From positions 20,798,044 to 20,862,043 of the forward strand of contig CM029379.1 in assembly GCA_017165825.1 (NCBI GenBank): a stretch of DNA of 64,000 bases, in the 5' to 3' direction. This DNA comes from Hepsetus odoe. Taxonomy: Eukaryota; Chordata; Actinopteri; Characiformes; Hepsetidae. Below, in pieces: positions 11,145 through 23,061 of this stretch. The notes under the pieces were generated by a model. That model was not told the DNA's origin. It was given only the letters and a program-made list of their open reading frames with translations, and did no database searches. Every line of letters starts with the position of its first letter. The first letter of the stretch is position 1. A program made the position numbers and the translations under genes.

Positions 11145-13010
11145 AGAAACAACAGCTCCAGCACAAAAGTGAAAAAGCTAACTTTAGACTAACAGGCCTT
11201 GGCAAAACGACCACATCGGTGAGAAGGGGAGAAATTGTGTGATTTTTTTTGCCTCAACCATCATTTAAAGGTGACTCAGGTCAGATGTTGGAGGCTGTAG
11301 GGGACTGGCCTGTCATGTCACTTGAAAGCAGGTGAAGTGTGGGGACATTTAGGAGAAATTGGCCTAGACTAATCAATAATGCTTCTTCCAAAACGCCAAT
11401 CAATCTCAACAGCAGCCATTTCAAAACAAGTACGGGACTTTCCAAACAAGTTTGTTATCTGAGGCCAAACTCTACGGGGTTCCGGAGGAACGTGGCATTG
11501 CTGCTTTCATGTCGACTCGTTCATTATTCCTCATATTTCCTTTCATCTCCAGAGTCATGTTATGCGGCTGGTGGAAATTACAGGGAAAGTGGATCAAGGG
11601 GGAGAAATGTCTGCAGTCCAAGCAGTGAAATGTGTCAGCATTAAAAGAGCCAACGTCACAGAAAAACACTTTTCCTTCATTTTTTACATAAAAAAGAAAA
11701 AAGAGTTTGATGCAGACATTGTTAAAGTTTCAAAGCGTGCCATTCAACCCCGTTCCATTCGATCTGTACATGGGAACTATGTGAAAAACAGCCTGTTGTA
11801 AATGTAGTGTTTTCTTGCTGAAAACCAACACCAGACTGCTTTGTGAATGGCAAGCAGGAGGACAGCCAATCAGAACAGATCTCATTTACATACACCAGTC
11901 CCCAGGACACAGGAACAAAAGCAGCCTGCTTATTTTTGAAGGAGAGCGAGGTTGGAAACTCTCTGGTAATTTTGTCCTTTTAGTTGATTTTGCTACATAA
12001 AACCACAAGGACCTCATAAGTGGCCCTCAAGTGGGAAACATTAGAAGGAAATGGTGAATGTTTTAGTTCAGAATTTCTGTTCTATTTTTCGGCCTGAAGT
12101 CCACTTTCAGTGTTTTTGTCGTTTTGTGAAATTAAGTAAAATAGACCCCCCCCTCCTCCTTTAGAATACATATACCGTCTACCATGGCATCCAGTGGGGT
12201 CTGCATTTAAACCTGGAAATAGCAGTTTCCAAATGTCAAATAAAATGGAAACGTTATGATAAATTGAGGACATTGCTGAGATTTCGATCATTTTAAGACC
12301 TTTGAAGAAAAGGTAAGATGTTTTATGTCTTCATTGCTACCCTTTCCACTGAAAAACCAAACAACTCTTAGGTGGACCTGAGATGAAATGCTGACAGTGA
12401 TGATGAACCGCAGACAGACACAGTCACATGGCAATATCCAAGCAATGCATCTGGCTGGACGTGGGGTGTTTCACTTCCATTTTCTTCTACAAAAGCAAAT
12501 AATTTCAGGAGAGAAGACAGCAAGCATTGTCCTGCTGTCATTACTCACAACGAATCAATAGTAATGGAATAACACTGTTATTCAAATCCCTCTCCAAAAC
12601 CTTTGCTATCTTTTCTCAGAAGAAAAGAAGTAGTAATTGGTTCAAACCATGTAGTTCAGTTATTACGAAACATTCTTTTAGACATTTATTTGCACATATT
12701 TATTAAAACATTACATAATAAATCATTCTGAAAAGCTGCTATTGTGCACTATGTAACGTCAATTAAATATTCATTTCTCACTCTTAGCTCATTTTAAAAG
12801 AGAAAGTGCAGATTTTTAACCGTCAATCAATACCACATTTGTGTTTGTAAGCAGAATATTTGTTATTTTCATTATGATTTGATTGTGATAAAATTGTTTC
12901 GTGTATACTGCCAAAAAAAAATCACTAAAAATATACAATAATATAGTGTATATTAAATGTAATTAAATTATGTACTTCCATCTGAAGTGCAGAGCAAAAC
13001 AATCATAACT
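11145..13010. other. Unassigned, partly AT-rich DNA
   Basis: No recognisable gene. The last 400 bases are strongly AT-rich. Several short frames (11339-11644, 11562-11801) have no motif. Confidence 0.45.
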
Positions 13011-13011
13011 C

Positions 13012-14473
13012 TACACTGTGTGCACAATTATTAGGCGAGTGAGTATTCTGACCATATCGTCATTTTTATGCATATATTCCATAACTCCATTAACTCCAAG
13101 CTGTATAAACTTAAATGCTGATTGGATTTAAGCAGATCAGGTGACGTGTATTTGTGTAATGAGGGAGGGTTTGGCCTTAGATCAACACTCTATATCAAGG
13201 TGTGCAGAATTATTCCTTAGGCCTCAAGCTTCTTTTCCTCAGGCAAGATGGGCCAAAAAAAGAGAGGGAACTGAAAATTGTAAAAAGTCTTTCAGAGGGA
13301 AAAGTCTTTCAGAAGATATTGGGGCATGATCACAGAACCATCAAACGGTTTTTGGTAAATAGTCAACAGGGTTATATATATTGTAACTGCCAAAGATTTG
13401 TGAAGAATCAAACGTGAAGCTACCAGGAACCCATGATCCTCCAGTGCTGTCAAATTCCAGAACTGCAACTTAATTGGAGTGCCCAGAAGAACAAGGTGTT
13501 CAGTGCTCAGAGACATGGCCAAGGTAAGGAAGACTGAAACCTGACCACCACTGAACAAGACATGTCAAGAAATATCTCAAGACAGATTCTTCAGAAGTTT
13601 TCTGGACTGATGAGATGAGTGACTCTTGACGGACCAGATGAATGGGCCCGTGGCTGGATCAGTAACGGGCACAGAGCGCCACTTCCACTCAGACGCCAGC
13701 AGGGCGGAGGTGGGGTACTGGAATGGGCTGGTATTATTAAAGATGAGCTAGTTGGACCTTTTGAAGGGTTGAAGATGGACTTAGTATCAACTCTCAAACC
13801 TACTGCCAGTTTCTGAAGACATTTGCTTCAAGCAGTGGTTCAGGAAAATGTCTGCATCTTTCAAGTAGACTGTGATTTTTCTGCAGGACAATGTCCCATC
13901 ACATGCATGGAAGTTCTCCCCTGATCGCCAGTAAAGACCTTAAAGACGAAGGAATAATGACATGGCCCCCTTCCTCACCTGATCAAAACCCTTTTGAGAA
14001 CTTTGGGACCTTCCTAAACAGGAGATTTATGGGGAGGGAAAACAGTCCATCTCTCTGAACAGTGTCTGGGAGGCTGTGTTTGCTGCTGCACAAAAAGTTG
14101 ATCGTCAACAGGTCAAGAAACTGACTGATTCCATGAATGGAATGATTATGACTGTTATTGAAAAGAAAAGGTGGCTATATCAGTCACTCATTTATTTATT
14201 TATTTTTAATCTTGAGTTGTTTGTTTAATATTCTCATTTTAACAGATGAAAATAATCAAGTGAGATGGGGAAATGTTAATTTTACTTTCCTTATTTGTGT
14301 AATAATTATGCACATATATGTATTACCCTGAGAATGTTCACAATCGCATTTGTAAAACGTTCCGGTTTCAGGGTTTTAACATTTCTGATTGACTGATAGC
14401 ACTGGATTTGTTCCAGATTAAAATGAATCCTCAAATATACTCACTTGTCTAATAATTGTGCAAATGGTGCAGA
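13012..14473 (+). mobile_element. Tc1/mariner family A, copy 2, near full length
   Basis: About 1.46 kb, starting at TA with CACTGTGTGCACAATTATTA and ending with the inverse ACTTGTCTAATAATTGTGCA. Content is the same as in the copy at 6844 but without the SINE. Both ends and the order of the coding remnants are preserved, so its boundaries define this family in the window. Confidence 0.85.
13202..14165 (+). pseudogene. Transposase pseudogene, Tc1 family A
   Basis: The frame at 13202-13417 reads a helix-turn-helix-like N-terminus including KILGHDHRTIKRFLV. Later pieces, in more than one frame, give WTDEM (13610, first catalytic Asp region), GVLEWAGIIKDELVG (13712-13755), FLQDNVPSHAW (about 13880-13912, second Asp) and a SPDQNPFEN-type block near 13978-14002 that keeps the expected glutamate. 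Stops and frameshifts separate these pieces, so no enzyme is made. The C-terminal end is near 14165 (ATTGAAAAG...), by position only. Confidence 0.75.
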
Positions 14474-14514
14474 CTTAAATGAGGCTTTTCTGTTCTTTTT
14501 TTCTAAATGCTGAA

Positions 14515-14690
14515 TGTGAAAGTGACTACTTGTCATTGTAATGACACAGCAAAGGACAACGGGCAGTGAATCAAAATGCTCCTTTGCATAACCTATCACA
14601 TATCATGCAGCAGTGGGCAGCTTTATCCAGCACCCAGGGAGCAGAGAAGGGGACGGTACCTTAATCAGTTCTACTTCAGTCTGGAACTTG
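14515..14690 (-). mobile_element. SINE-A fragment
   Basis: Tail and body (GTGAAAGTGACTACTTGTCA, GCAGCAGTGGGCAGC, AGCACCCAGGGAGCAG, GGGGACGGTACCTT) are present on the minus strand; the tRNA-like head is missing. Confidence 0.8.
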
Positions 14691-14696
14691 AACTTG

Positions 14697-14775
14697 TATC
14701 AAATCAACCCTGCGTTTTGCTCCCTTTGAACAAAATGCCCCAAACTGCATGTTCATTAAGGCCACTAATCTTAGC
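14697..14775 (+). repeat. Short dispersed repeat, copy 1
   Basis: Similar over about 70 bases to 15720-15790: both contain ATCAA(A/G)TC, TTTTG(C/T)TCCCTT, then CC(C/A)AAACTGCA and ATTAAGGC. Family unknown. Confidence 0.5.
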
Positions 14776-15161
14776 CAAACTATTTTTGTTGCTTTCTGCC
14801 TGCATATAAATAGAATGCATCATGTAAGGGTTAAAAGAACAATAATTTTTTTTGAAGTTTCACTTCATAAAATATTTAATGTGTTGTGGAACAAACACCT
14901 CCTGGCCTTCACTTTGGGAGGTCTGAGATATTTCCTGCATTCTGAACCCTTAGGCTACTGTTTTAGCAGCTTCTAAATTCTTAAGAGTTTCTTCCATTTC
15001 CTGTTTGTATTGTTTTTACCTAATTGTTTTGTCAAACCTGAACGTTGTCGTTTCAACACTAATATTTCAGTTGCACTTCGTTTTTCTCTCTTTTTCATGT
15101 TTTTGATCACATTTAATCGTATGTTTACTGGAGAGACTCTTTCAATGCGTACATATTTTAG

Positions 15162-15418
15162 CAGTGCCCTAGTGTTTAGGGAGTTGGCCACAGGATCAGA
15201 AGGTCATGGCTTTAAATCCCAGACTAGTAGGTTGCCCTGAGGTTCCCTTGAGCAAGGTTCTGTCCCCATCACTGCCCCCCGGGCGGTTTCGGAACCTGCC
15301 CCCTGCTGCACGTGTGTGTGTGTATGGGTAAAAACCAGAGGTGTAATTTCATTGTGTTTCACTGTGTGCCATGTTTCGCAATGATGAGAATAGCCACTTT
15401 CACTTCACTTTCACTTTT
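15162..15418 (+). mobile_element. SINE-A copy with TG growth
   Basis: Head, B-box region (GGCTTTAAATCCC), body CCTTGAGCAAGGTTCTGTCC and tail CACTTTCACTTCACTTTCAC are all present. The body word CACGTGTG has grown to a short TG run. Confidence 0.9.
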
Positions 15419-15483
15419 TTAAAAACTTAACTTAAAAATACTAAGGTGAGCAGTAAAATTACAGTGACTGTAGATAAGCAACA

Positions 15484-15688
15484 GGGTGGAGGTGGTCTAG
15501 TGGCAGGATGTTCACCTATGGACCAAGAGGTTGCAGGTATGAATCCCACCTCCAGCACCACCACTATTAGGTTCCTGCTCAAAACCCTCAACCTTGAGTT
15601 GTTCCTGGGAGTCTGACCCTGAAGCTAGGAAATAGAAGTCTATCTGGATAGAGTGTCTGCTAAATGCTGTAAATGTGTTCAGGTTTAG
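15484..15688 (+). mobile_element. SINE-B copy
   Basis: Head GGAGGTGGTCTAGTGGCAGG, TATGAATCCCACCTCC, body AACCTTGAGTTG and tail GTGTCTGCTAAATGCTGTAA. Confidence 0.85.
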
Positions 15689-15719
15689 GAAATCACACTG
15701 CAGGCGATGGTCATGGTTT

Positions 15720-15790
15720 GCATCAAGTCCGCTCTACTTTTTGTTCCCTTGAGACAAAATTCCCAAAACTGCACTTTTATTAAGGCAAAA
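15720..15790 (+). repeat. Short dispersed repeat, copy 2
   Basis: Partner of 14697-14775, in the same orientation. Confidence 0.5.
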
Positions 15791-16055
15791 TCAAATAATG
15801 AATGACTCTATTAACTTATCAAAATCTCAGACCTAAGCTAACTTTTTTAGAACATCCTTTTGCCAAGGTCAAATTTTTAACCTCAAACATCTGGCCTTTG
15901 ACCTGCATCTCCTCTTCATGTTCTTCTGCTCTTCAGGGCTATCTGCTTTAGCAACACAGCACCATGGCAATAAGGCTTCCTGGGTCACAGAAAGACCTTC
16001 CCCCATGGTTGCTCTTTATGGGTTAGATAAGAGTCTTTAAACTAGTTTCTAGTGC

Positions 16056-16119
16056 TTTCTCTGGATTTCACCTGTTCTTATTCTGTGAGTGAAATCCAGA
16101 GAAATAATAAGAACAGGTG
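16056..16119. repeat. Interlocked inverted repeat (A-B-A'-B')
   Basis: A is TTTCTCTGGATTTCAC (16056-16071), B is CACCTGTTCTTATT (16069-16082). A' (16089-16104) is the exact inverse of A and B' (16106-16119) the exact inverse of B. The arms are crossed rather than nested, the topology of an H-type pseudoknot. Confidence 0.9.
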
Positions 16120-16154
16120 AATTGCTTCTAGGTGTGTTTGAACTGCAACAGACT

Positions 16155-16262
16155 TTCATCCTGTCCAGGGAGCTTCTTTCACGGTTTGAGTGCTGGGATA
16201 GACTCCAGCCCCAATGATATTGTTTAGGATAAATGCCTCAAATAATAGCTGGATAGATTCAT
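16155..16262 (+). mobile_element. SINE-C fragment, 3' part
   Basis: TCATCCTGTCCAGGGAGC and GTGCTGGGATAGACTCCAGC match the 3' portion of SINE-C. Confidence 0.6.
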
Positions 16263-16264
16263 TA

Positions 16265-17220
16265 CTGCTAAAGCACCCGTGGGTTTGAGAAAGGCACTAA
16301 ATAACTTCTTTTTCTTGTCACAAAGAGAGAATTCTCTTTGTTTTTTAGGAATGTTGCTCACACCGCCTCCCTTGGCTTACTTATTAAGTGCTGCAACTGC
16401 ATTTCTGGAAAACGTCACTTGCAAAAACTCTTTAGACGGGACATGCAATAACATGCAAAGTTGCAGGATTTTCATTCTCTCACTTGAGTTTAACCTTTCA
16501 GCTTAGGCTGTAACACTCCTCTCAGACTCCATTGTAAGTAACAAGAGGAAAAGAGGTTTGCCTGTCAAGGAAGCATTATAGCAGGCCTCAGACAAAACAC
16601 TTAACCAACTGCCAAGCTCTTTCAAAAAAAAATGTCCTTAAACTGAAGTGGACGGGTTTTTATCACAAAAAAAGTATTTTTTTCTTTCTGTCTACATGTC
16701 CTCCCCTCTCTCACCACACTCCTCTGCCTCTCTCAGATGGATTAAGAGAAGGAATCAGACATCAGATAGTAGACCATGTTCCATCCTGAAACCTGAACAA
16801 AATACTACTTCAGCTACTTTGATGAGATTTTTTTTGTCACAATTTTTTTTGTCACAGCATGACAGAGGTCAATCAGTCAATCAGCTCTTTCGGACCTGTT
16901 TTTGGGCTTGTCCTGCCGCTGAGGCGTGAACGACCATTAGTCTCTTCATGGCACCTAATCTTCACGGAGCTGGAGCATGCCGTTCTCCAGACGAGGTCAC
17001 CTCAATCAGGAGACTCATCACGCCCGTTTTAGCTCCACAGAGGACAGAAGAACACTTGGCCAAGGCTAGCAGCCACCAAAGGGTTCACTGTCACAATATG
17101 CCAAACATACTCAGTCATACTTGGTCAAGACATGTAATTTCCCTGGCTTTTCATGCTTTTAGCTGTTGAAGTTACAAGGCTAATTCATGTGGCCCATGTG
17201 AGGTTAATTAGCACAGCTTA
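16265..17220. other. Unassigned DNA
   Basis: No recognisable gene. A short direct repeat TTTTTTTTGTCACA occurs near 16828-16856. Frames at 16648-16929 and 16948-17169 lack motifs. Confidence 0.45.
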
Positions 17221-17224
17221 AAAC

Positions 17225-17310
17225 ACAGCTCAATACCTAACAGCAGTGGGAGGGATTCTCCACTAGATAAATGCAGACATTGCCAAAGAGGAGCTCTGTT
17301 TTTAGTGACT
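17225..17310. repeat. Older repeat, left half (split by LINE)
   Basis: Contains GGGAGGGATTCTCCACTAGA and CAAAGAGGAGCTCTG. It resumes after the LINE at about 18250 and has a relative at 26750 that lacks the LINE. The family is unknown. Confidence 0.65.
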
Positions 17311-18246
17311 TCAAGTCAAGTTGGCATTGTCATTTCAACCATATACACAGAGACACCAAACAACATTCCTCCAAGACCCTGGTGAGACAACACAGAACAC
17401 AGCAAGGACTAAAGACTAAACAAGCGCAGACAAGACAACAAACAGTGCAAACAGTCACACACACAACATTCATCTGATTAAAAAAGCAATGAGTGGAGGA
17501 TGTCAGAATAACAGTGAGTCCAGTATTGTTTTCAGAACAGCATTATCCTGTTTAAGCAGCATTGACAAAGTGCAGGGGTCAAAGTTAAGTATTAGTAATA
17601 ATAAATGTGTGCAAAAGCAGCAACATGAGGTATATAAGTGCATGTGTGTGTGGGGATGTTCTGATTCAGAGGTCTGATGGCCAGCGGGAAAACACTGTTT
17701 CCCATGCTGGTAGTGGAGGCCCGTATGCTACAGAACCTTTTCCTGGATGGCAGGAGTGAGAAGAATGTGTGGGACGGGTGTGTGGGATGCACCAAGTGGT
17801 GAAAATGTCCTGAACAGAAGGCAGAGGGACCCTTTGACTGTCCCTACAATGGACAGCTAAAGATCAGCTAAAAACAGTTTGAGACTTTGCAGTTCCAAAC
17901 CAAGCAGTGATGCAGCTTCTATATGGTTCCTCCACCCATCCTCACCATGTTCTAAAGAAGGAGATGGATTCACCTCAGTCTGTGCAGAAAAGTAGAGACG
18001 TTGCTAGGTTGTCTTGATGATGGAGCTGGTGTTGAGGGTCCACGTGAGGTTGTTGGTTCTGCACCAGACCGTCAGCTGTTACATCTCTTCTCTGTATGCC
18101 GTCACGTCGCCCTCGCTGATCAGACCCACCACGGTTGTATCATAATCAAATTTGATGATGTGGTTGGAGCAGTGCACAGCTGAAGGATCATCAGTGTGAG
18201 CAACAGTGGGCCGAGCACACAGCCCTGAGGGGCCCCTGTGTTCGCA
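17311..18246 (-). mobile_element. LINE, Rex1/CR1-like, copy 2
   Basis: The 3' end is intact: TCAAGTCAAGTTGG at 17311, then GTCATTTCAACCATATACAC. The 3' untranslated region and part of the reverse transcriptase follow up to 18246. The motif C region reads FDYDTTVVGLISEGD, again not the F-A-D-D-type sequence expected. Compared with copy 1 there are internal deletions, and the 5' end stops within the transcriptase near GGGGCCCCTGTG. Confidence 0.8.
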
Positions 18247-18315
18247 AGACTTAAATACTGCAGCGGGTTCTGCATAGGGCTCAAAAGTCTCCAGAAGGTA
18301 GTTTGTGTTCATAAG
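18247..18315. repeat. Older repeat, right half (after LINE)
   Basis: AAATACTGCAGCGGGTTCTG and CTCAAAAGTCTC match text directly joined to the left half in the relative at 26750-26885. Confidence 0.6.
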
Positions 18316-19190
18316 TGGTGTAAGTATTTGTTTGCTTGGAACAAAGGGAAATACATAAGACTGTGCTGTCCATATAGTCATACATGACCTGAAAATGTTA
18401 ATATAATTATCTTTATTACCATGTAATCATGTGATGCTGTAACTACATTAGGAAGTTTATCAAAACAAAAACAACTTGTTGCAGTAATTCCTGACTGAGA
18501 GCGGGAGAACAAGAAGATAGACCGGAGCTGAAAAATGTATTTTCTTCCCTTAGACCTAAGAAAAGCTATTATAGTCATCTTGCTATTATATTTGAGATAA
18601 TTACATAAATGATATAATTACAGGCTCAAGTCTGCCCTTTGCGTGTTTTCAGTGTTTGAAAGGTAAAGGAAGCCTTTTCTTCCTGCAAAGCAACACTGCG
18701 CACAACAGTAACTTCAACAAAACAATGCATTCACATCGCATAAAGTATCAGTGTGGTGTTCTTCAGCGTGGTGTTGATTTAAACTGGACATTCGACTGAA
18801 CCTCTCCACTTGATTTAATTGAGCTACAGGTTATGCACTGTACATTACGATTACCAGCAGCTTGCATGGGTTAAAGCAGCTCTACAGCTGGGGCTCTGTT
18901 GCACTGTAAAGTGTGAATTGTAGGTTGCAATGGTCTAACATGTGGATTCTTCGTGGATTTGAAACTTTTTTTTTCCAATATAGAATTAGAGGAGCATATC
19001 TTTGCTATGAGAACCGAAAGGTTGGGAAGGGAACTAATTACAATACACCTGCTTGCTGTGCCCTGTTTCTTCAGTGATGAGTTTCAAATATTTATTCACG
19101 ACAGAGAGAGAGAAAGAGTGAGAGTGGAGAGTGAAACAGAGACAGGGAGTAGGAGTTAGAAACGTAAGAAAAACATGGTGCAGATAAAGA
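18316..19190. other. Unassigned DNA
   Basis: No recognisable gene. A GA-rich stretch begins near 19105. Confidence 0.45.
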
Positions 19191-19191
<1 letters not shown>

Positions 19192-19241
<50 letters not shown>

Positions 19242-19383
19242 ATATAATATTAAGAAAGAAAGAAAGAAAGAAAGAGAGACACAGTGCGAGACAGAGAGAG
19301 TGAGAGAGAGACAGAGAGACATCTGGTTAAAGCAGCTCCTAAATGAACCCTTCATTCTGAGCATTCACTGCAGTGCCCCACAC

Positions 19384-19427
<44 letters not shown>
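19192..19427. repeat. Microsatellite cluster: TA, GAAA/GA, CA
   Basis: TA run 19192-19250, GAAA and GA runs 19253-19320, CA run with a CG core 19379-19426. Frames across these are artefacts. Confidence 0.9.
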
Positions 19428-19565
19428 TGTCACTCTGCGGCTGTATTGGATCTGTCACCCTCCATTGGCTGAGTGCTGGGCCAATGTCAAACTCATTTCT
19501 GCTGCACTTATATTCCAGCCTGAGTTGCACAAAGCTCTTCAACAGCAAACCATTGAAAAAAAACA

Positions 19566-19566
<1 letters not shown>

Positions 19567-19599
<33 letters not shown>
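19567..19599. repeat. CA microsatellite
   Basis: Uninterrupted CA dinucleotides. Confidence 0.95.
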
Positions 19600-19600
<1 letters not shown>

Positions 19601-20330
19601 ATCAGCACAACCAGGCTACAGGCACTGGATTAGCATCTGCATCTTCGTCATATGCATCCAAACTCATGCTTAAACATCCATGTCTGAATAAGTGGATAAA
19701 GGCACGTAGTGAAAGTGTGCATGAGTGGCATTCAGCAGAGATGATTATTAAACATGCTCTTATTTAAACAGACACTTAGACCAGGCCCATGGAGAAAAAT
19801 ATATCGTTGAACAACTCAATGAAAAAAAGAACCAAACTTTCCACGGTGAATATAATTGTGAATATAGTTGAGCTCTGTCAGAAATGCTTCCTGTAGCTGC
19901 TTAAACAACTTGCCTGCCTGCTGAGAACATATTGCCAGAGTTGCAGAGAGGAGGACACCAAACAAAGACAAGACCTCCAAAACTGCTCAACTAGGTCTTA
20001 ATCAGCAGTTAATCTATTTCTGGAAATGATCCTTCTCTCGTATTCACACATCCTTTTCCATTCAGTCTGTATCAGTGTTTGGTCTGACGGCTGCTTAAGT
20101 TCCACTACCTCAGTTTACCCTGATTTTAACCCCAGTTCTCGGTCTGGTCAGAGTTGGGATTAGTTGGTCGTTGAATTAAAAGCTTTCTTTTGCTTTCTTC
20201 TTGATCTGTTGCATCTGAACCGCTCCTTAAGCTTCTCTCAGCTTCTGTTTTTCTCCCTTTTTCTGTGTGTAACACATAATTGAGATTTTTACCAGATTTA
20301 CAAGAAAGGCTTAACAAAGGATAAACTAAT
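19600..20330. other. Unassigned DNA
   Basis: No recognisable gene or repeat. Confidence 0.45.
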
Positions 20331-20334
20331 GTTA

Positions 20335-21345
20335 ATAAATATGACAGTCGGTTCTTGAAGTCATGAATTAGAGAGTGGATGCTAGCCCATCTGGTTCATT
20401 CTCACACAAGAATTGTAGTGCAAACTTTGGAAAGATTTATCTTGCTGACCCCTGTCCACCACCATAAACACCTATGACCATGTGAGAAGTAAAACTGGAC
20501 CATCAAGCAATGGACAATGGTAGCCTGTTCTTTTGTAACATATTTTTTTCTATAATATTATGTGGAAGGCTGGGGTGCGTAAGCTGCTTAACTGGGAAAG
20601 AAGAGGTGGCACAAGGGCACTATGGGAATAAGCCTGGCAGAGGCATTGTGATGCTCTGGACAACATTCTTCTGGGAAACCCTGGGTCCTGGTGTACATGC
20701 GGATGCTACTTTGACGCAAATCGGACACCTAAAATGTTGTTGCAGACAAAGTGAAGTGAAAATGAAGTGACAACTTGCCATTGTGAAACACAACACAACA
20801 CACAGTGAGCCACGACGAAATGCAGCCTCTGCATTTAACCCATACGTTAACCCACACAGCAGGAGGCTATTGAAAGCACCTATGGAGCAGTGAGGGGAAC
20901 AGTACCTTGCTTAAGGGTACCTCAGGGCAACCTACTGGCCTGGGATTCGAACACACAATCTTCCGATCTGGGGGTCTGGTCCCTAAACACTTGGCCACCG
21001 CTCTCCATGATCACAGTATCAATGGCATTGGTCTCTTTCAGCAGAATAACATCCCCTGCAACACTGGCAACATTGTTCATTGTTGGTTTGAGGAACACAT
21101 CAAGAGTACAAAGTGTTGATTTGGCTAAGTCCTCCAAATCTCAATCCTTTGTGCTGGACAAACTAGTCTGATCCATGGAGACCCCACCTCACAATTTACA
21201 GGATCATACTGTTAAAGTCTTGGAGCAGATTCTTAAACATACCTTCAGATGTCTTGTGGAGTTCATGGCCTGACAGATCAGATGTGTTTCTGCAGGAAAA
21301 CACAGGATGAAGGTCACCTACAGAAACATTAGGAATATGCATATT
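20335..21345 (+). mobile_element. Tc1/mariner family D relic 1, split by SINE
   Basis: Scattered transposase text of the Tc1 type is recognisable: GCTGACCCCTGTCCACC (20444), GGCATTGTGATGCTCTGG (20643), ACCCTGGGTCCTGGTG (20678), then after the SINE TTTCAGCAGAATAACATCCC (21037), GTTTGAGGAACACATCA (21085), CTGGACAAACTAGTCTGATC (21153) and a C-terminal block to about 21310. It is heavily mutated and lacks clear terminal inverted repeats. Family membership is recalled from fish Tc1 elements, not aligned. Confidence 0.75.
20752..21008 (-). mobile_element. SINE-A inserted in Tc1 family D relic
   Basis: Complete minus-strand copy from GAAGTGAAAATGAAGTGACA to CTTGGCCACCGCT. It separates two adjoining parts of the transposase relic. 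Confidence 0.9.
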
Positions 21346-21915
21346 TAGTGTTAGGGCTGATATTTATAATAAATATAATTAATTAATTTTAGAACTATTC
21401 ATAAGATCTAATTCTCATTTAATATTAGTACTCTTTTTAACCCTAAAGTCTTCAGATTGTGTGAAACACTGGGGCTTGCATGTAGCCTTGGATCAGGCTT
21501 TTTATTGTACATATACTGAATCCAAGCGTCTGATATGCTGTTAAAATGGTTAAAGACCAAAGATATGTCCAATTTTCACGAGCACCCAAACAGTTACTCC
21601 AGAGAAGCTTATTATTTTAGAGAGGGGTTAGTATCAGAGTAATGAAATCCCTGGAGTGGAGTTTTTTATAGCTAGCTTTCAGGCTTGCTAACACCGCTCC
21701 CCTTCAAAACACCACCATAACCATTAAACATGGCCATTACAGCATCCTATATATCATCACTTTAACATGCCCATTAAAACTAACCACTTTGGGCACATCA
21801 TACTGGACACACTGTTTCAGGAGATGGATCCCGACACGACGATCAAAGTTTATCTTTGACGAGGCTTGTTCAACTAAAGATAAAGCAATCCGAGCAGAAA
21901 GGAAAGTAATTTGAG
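21346..21915. other. Unassigned DNA
   Basis: AT-rich start, no recognisable gene. Confidence 0.45.
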
Positions 21916-21920
21916 GGCCT

Positions 21921-22033
21921 GTGTATGTGTGTGTGTGTGTGTGTAGAGGGGGCTATAAGCAGTGTGAGTACAAATACAAGCTGTGACACACCAGCTCTGC
22001 AGTAATCCATTACAGACACAGATAATACAGCCT

Positions 22034-22079
<46 letters not shown>
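21921..22079. repeat. Two TG microsatellites
   Basis: TG runs at 21921-21945 and 22035-22079. Confidence 0.95.
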
Positions 22080-22080
<1 letters not shown>

Positions 22081-22362
22081 TGTGGTTGTGTGTGAGAGAG
22101 AAAGATCTCTAAGGACATGCCAGACTGATAACAAATGATGAATGGGGTCTGAATCTCTAGAGGCCCAAAGCCTAATAGCCAAATGCAGCTGAGAAAATCT
22201 GCGTTACATTTCTAGAAATAAAGGCTGAAATGTTTGTGGCCAATGCTGATTATTGTTATTCTTTCTTTCCCTCTCCCTCTCTCTCACTCTCTCCCCCGGC
22301 CTGTGTCTCACATATACTTGCTTTTCACCTTGTCTCATTTGTATTTAATGTACATAAGAACT

Positions 22363-22392
22363 TATATATATATATAATATATATATATATGA

Positions 22393-22425
<33 letters not shown>
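22363..22425. repeat. TA then TG microsatellites
   Basis: TA-rich 22363-22390 followed by TG 22395-22425. Confidence 0.95.
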
Positions 22426-22427
<2 letters not shown>

Positions 22428-22559
22428 CATGCAAAAAAAAAGCTAATTACATCAAATGTTATAAAAACACTGCCATTGGTCGAAAGCAATCATGGCACCT
22501 ATCAGGCTGAAGGAGCTTCCTACGTTTCTTGGAGACAACATTATTAAACAGCACCTGAA

Positions 22560-23060
22560 TTAAAAAAACGACAGAGCGCTAGCAAAGAAATTAAACATTC
22601 TTGTCGGTCCAGCTGTTTCAATAACTTGCAAGTGGAAAGACCACTGAACCACAACTAATCGTCCCCGAACAGGTGCGCTACAAAAAGATTCCTCTCAGAC
22701 TAATGACCTGAAAGCAGCAGGAATAACAGCCACACACAGAACAATAAGCAATGAACTTCACTGCAATCATTCCCGTGTCTCACGCTAAACCCCTCCATTA
22801 TAAAAGCCCAAAGGCGTGTCTAGAATCCGCATACGAGCATTTAGACGAGTCAGAAATAGCTGGAATAATGAACTCTGGTCGGACGAGAAGTCTGAATGAA
22901 AGCTCTCCAGAACATTTTTGAAGTGTGGCGGTGGGAGCATCAAACATAGGGGCTGTTTCTAAAATATTGTACATTGGATTGACCTTCAGTCTCTTCTTCT
23001 TGCCTGTGCTCCAGACCAGCGAACCCATCATGGATCACCTGTATGTGCTGAAGTCCACTA
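22560..23060 (+). mobile_element. Tc1-like transposase relic (family E)
   Basis: Conceptual reading across stops gives AAGITATHRTISNELH (22709-22756), ELWSDEKSE (22871-22897, first catalytic Asp region) and KCGGGSI (22920-22940), in the order seen in Tc1 transposases. Termini are not identified. It is old and inactive. Confidence 0.7.
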
Positions 23061-23061
23061 A

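Noticed and set aside
19300..19767. 155-codon frame
   Set aside because: Contains two CA microsatellites translated as His-Thr repeats; no other motif.
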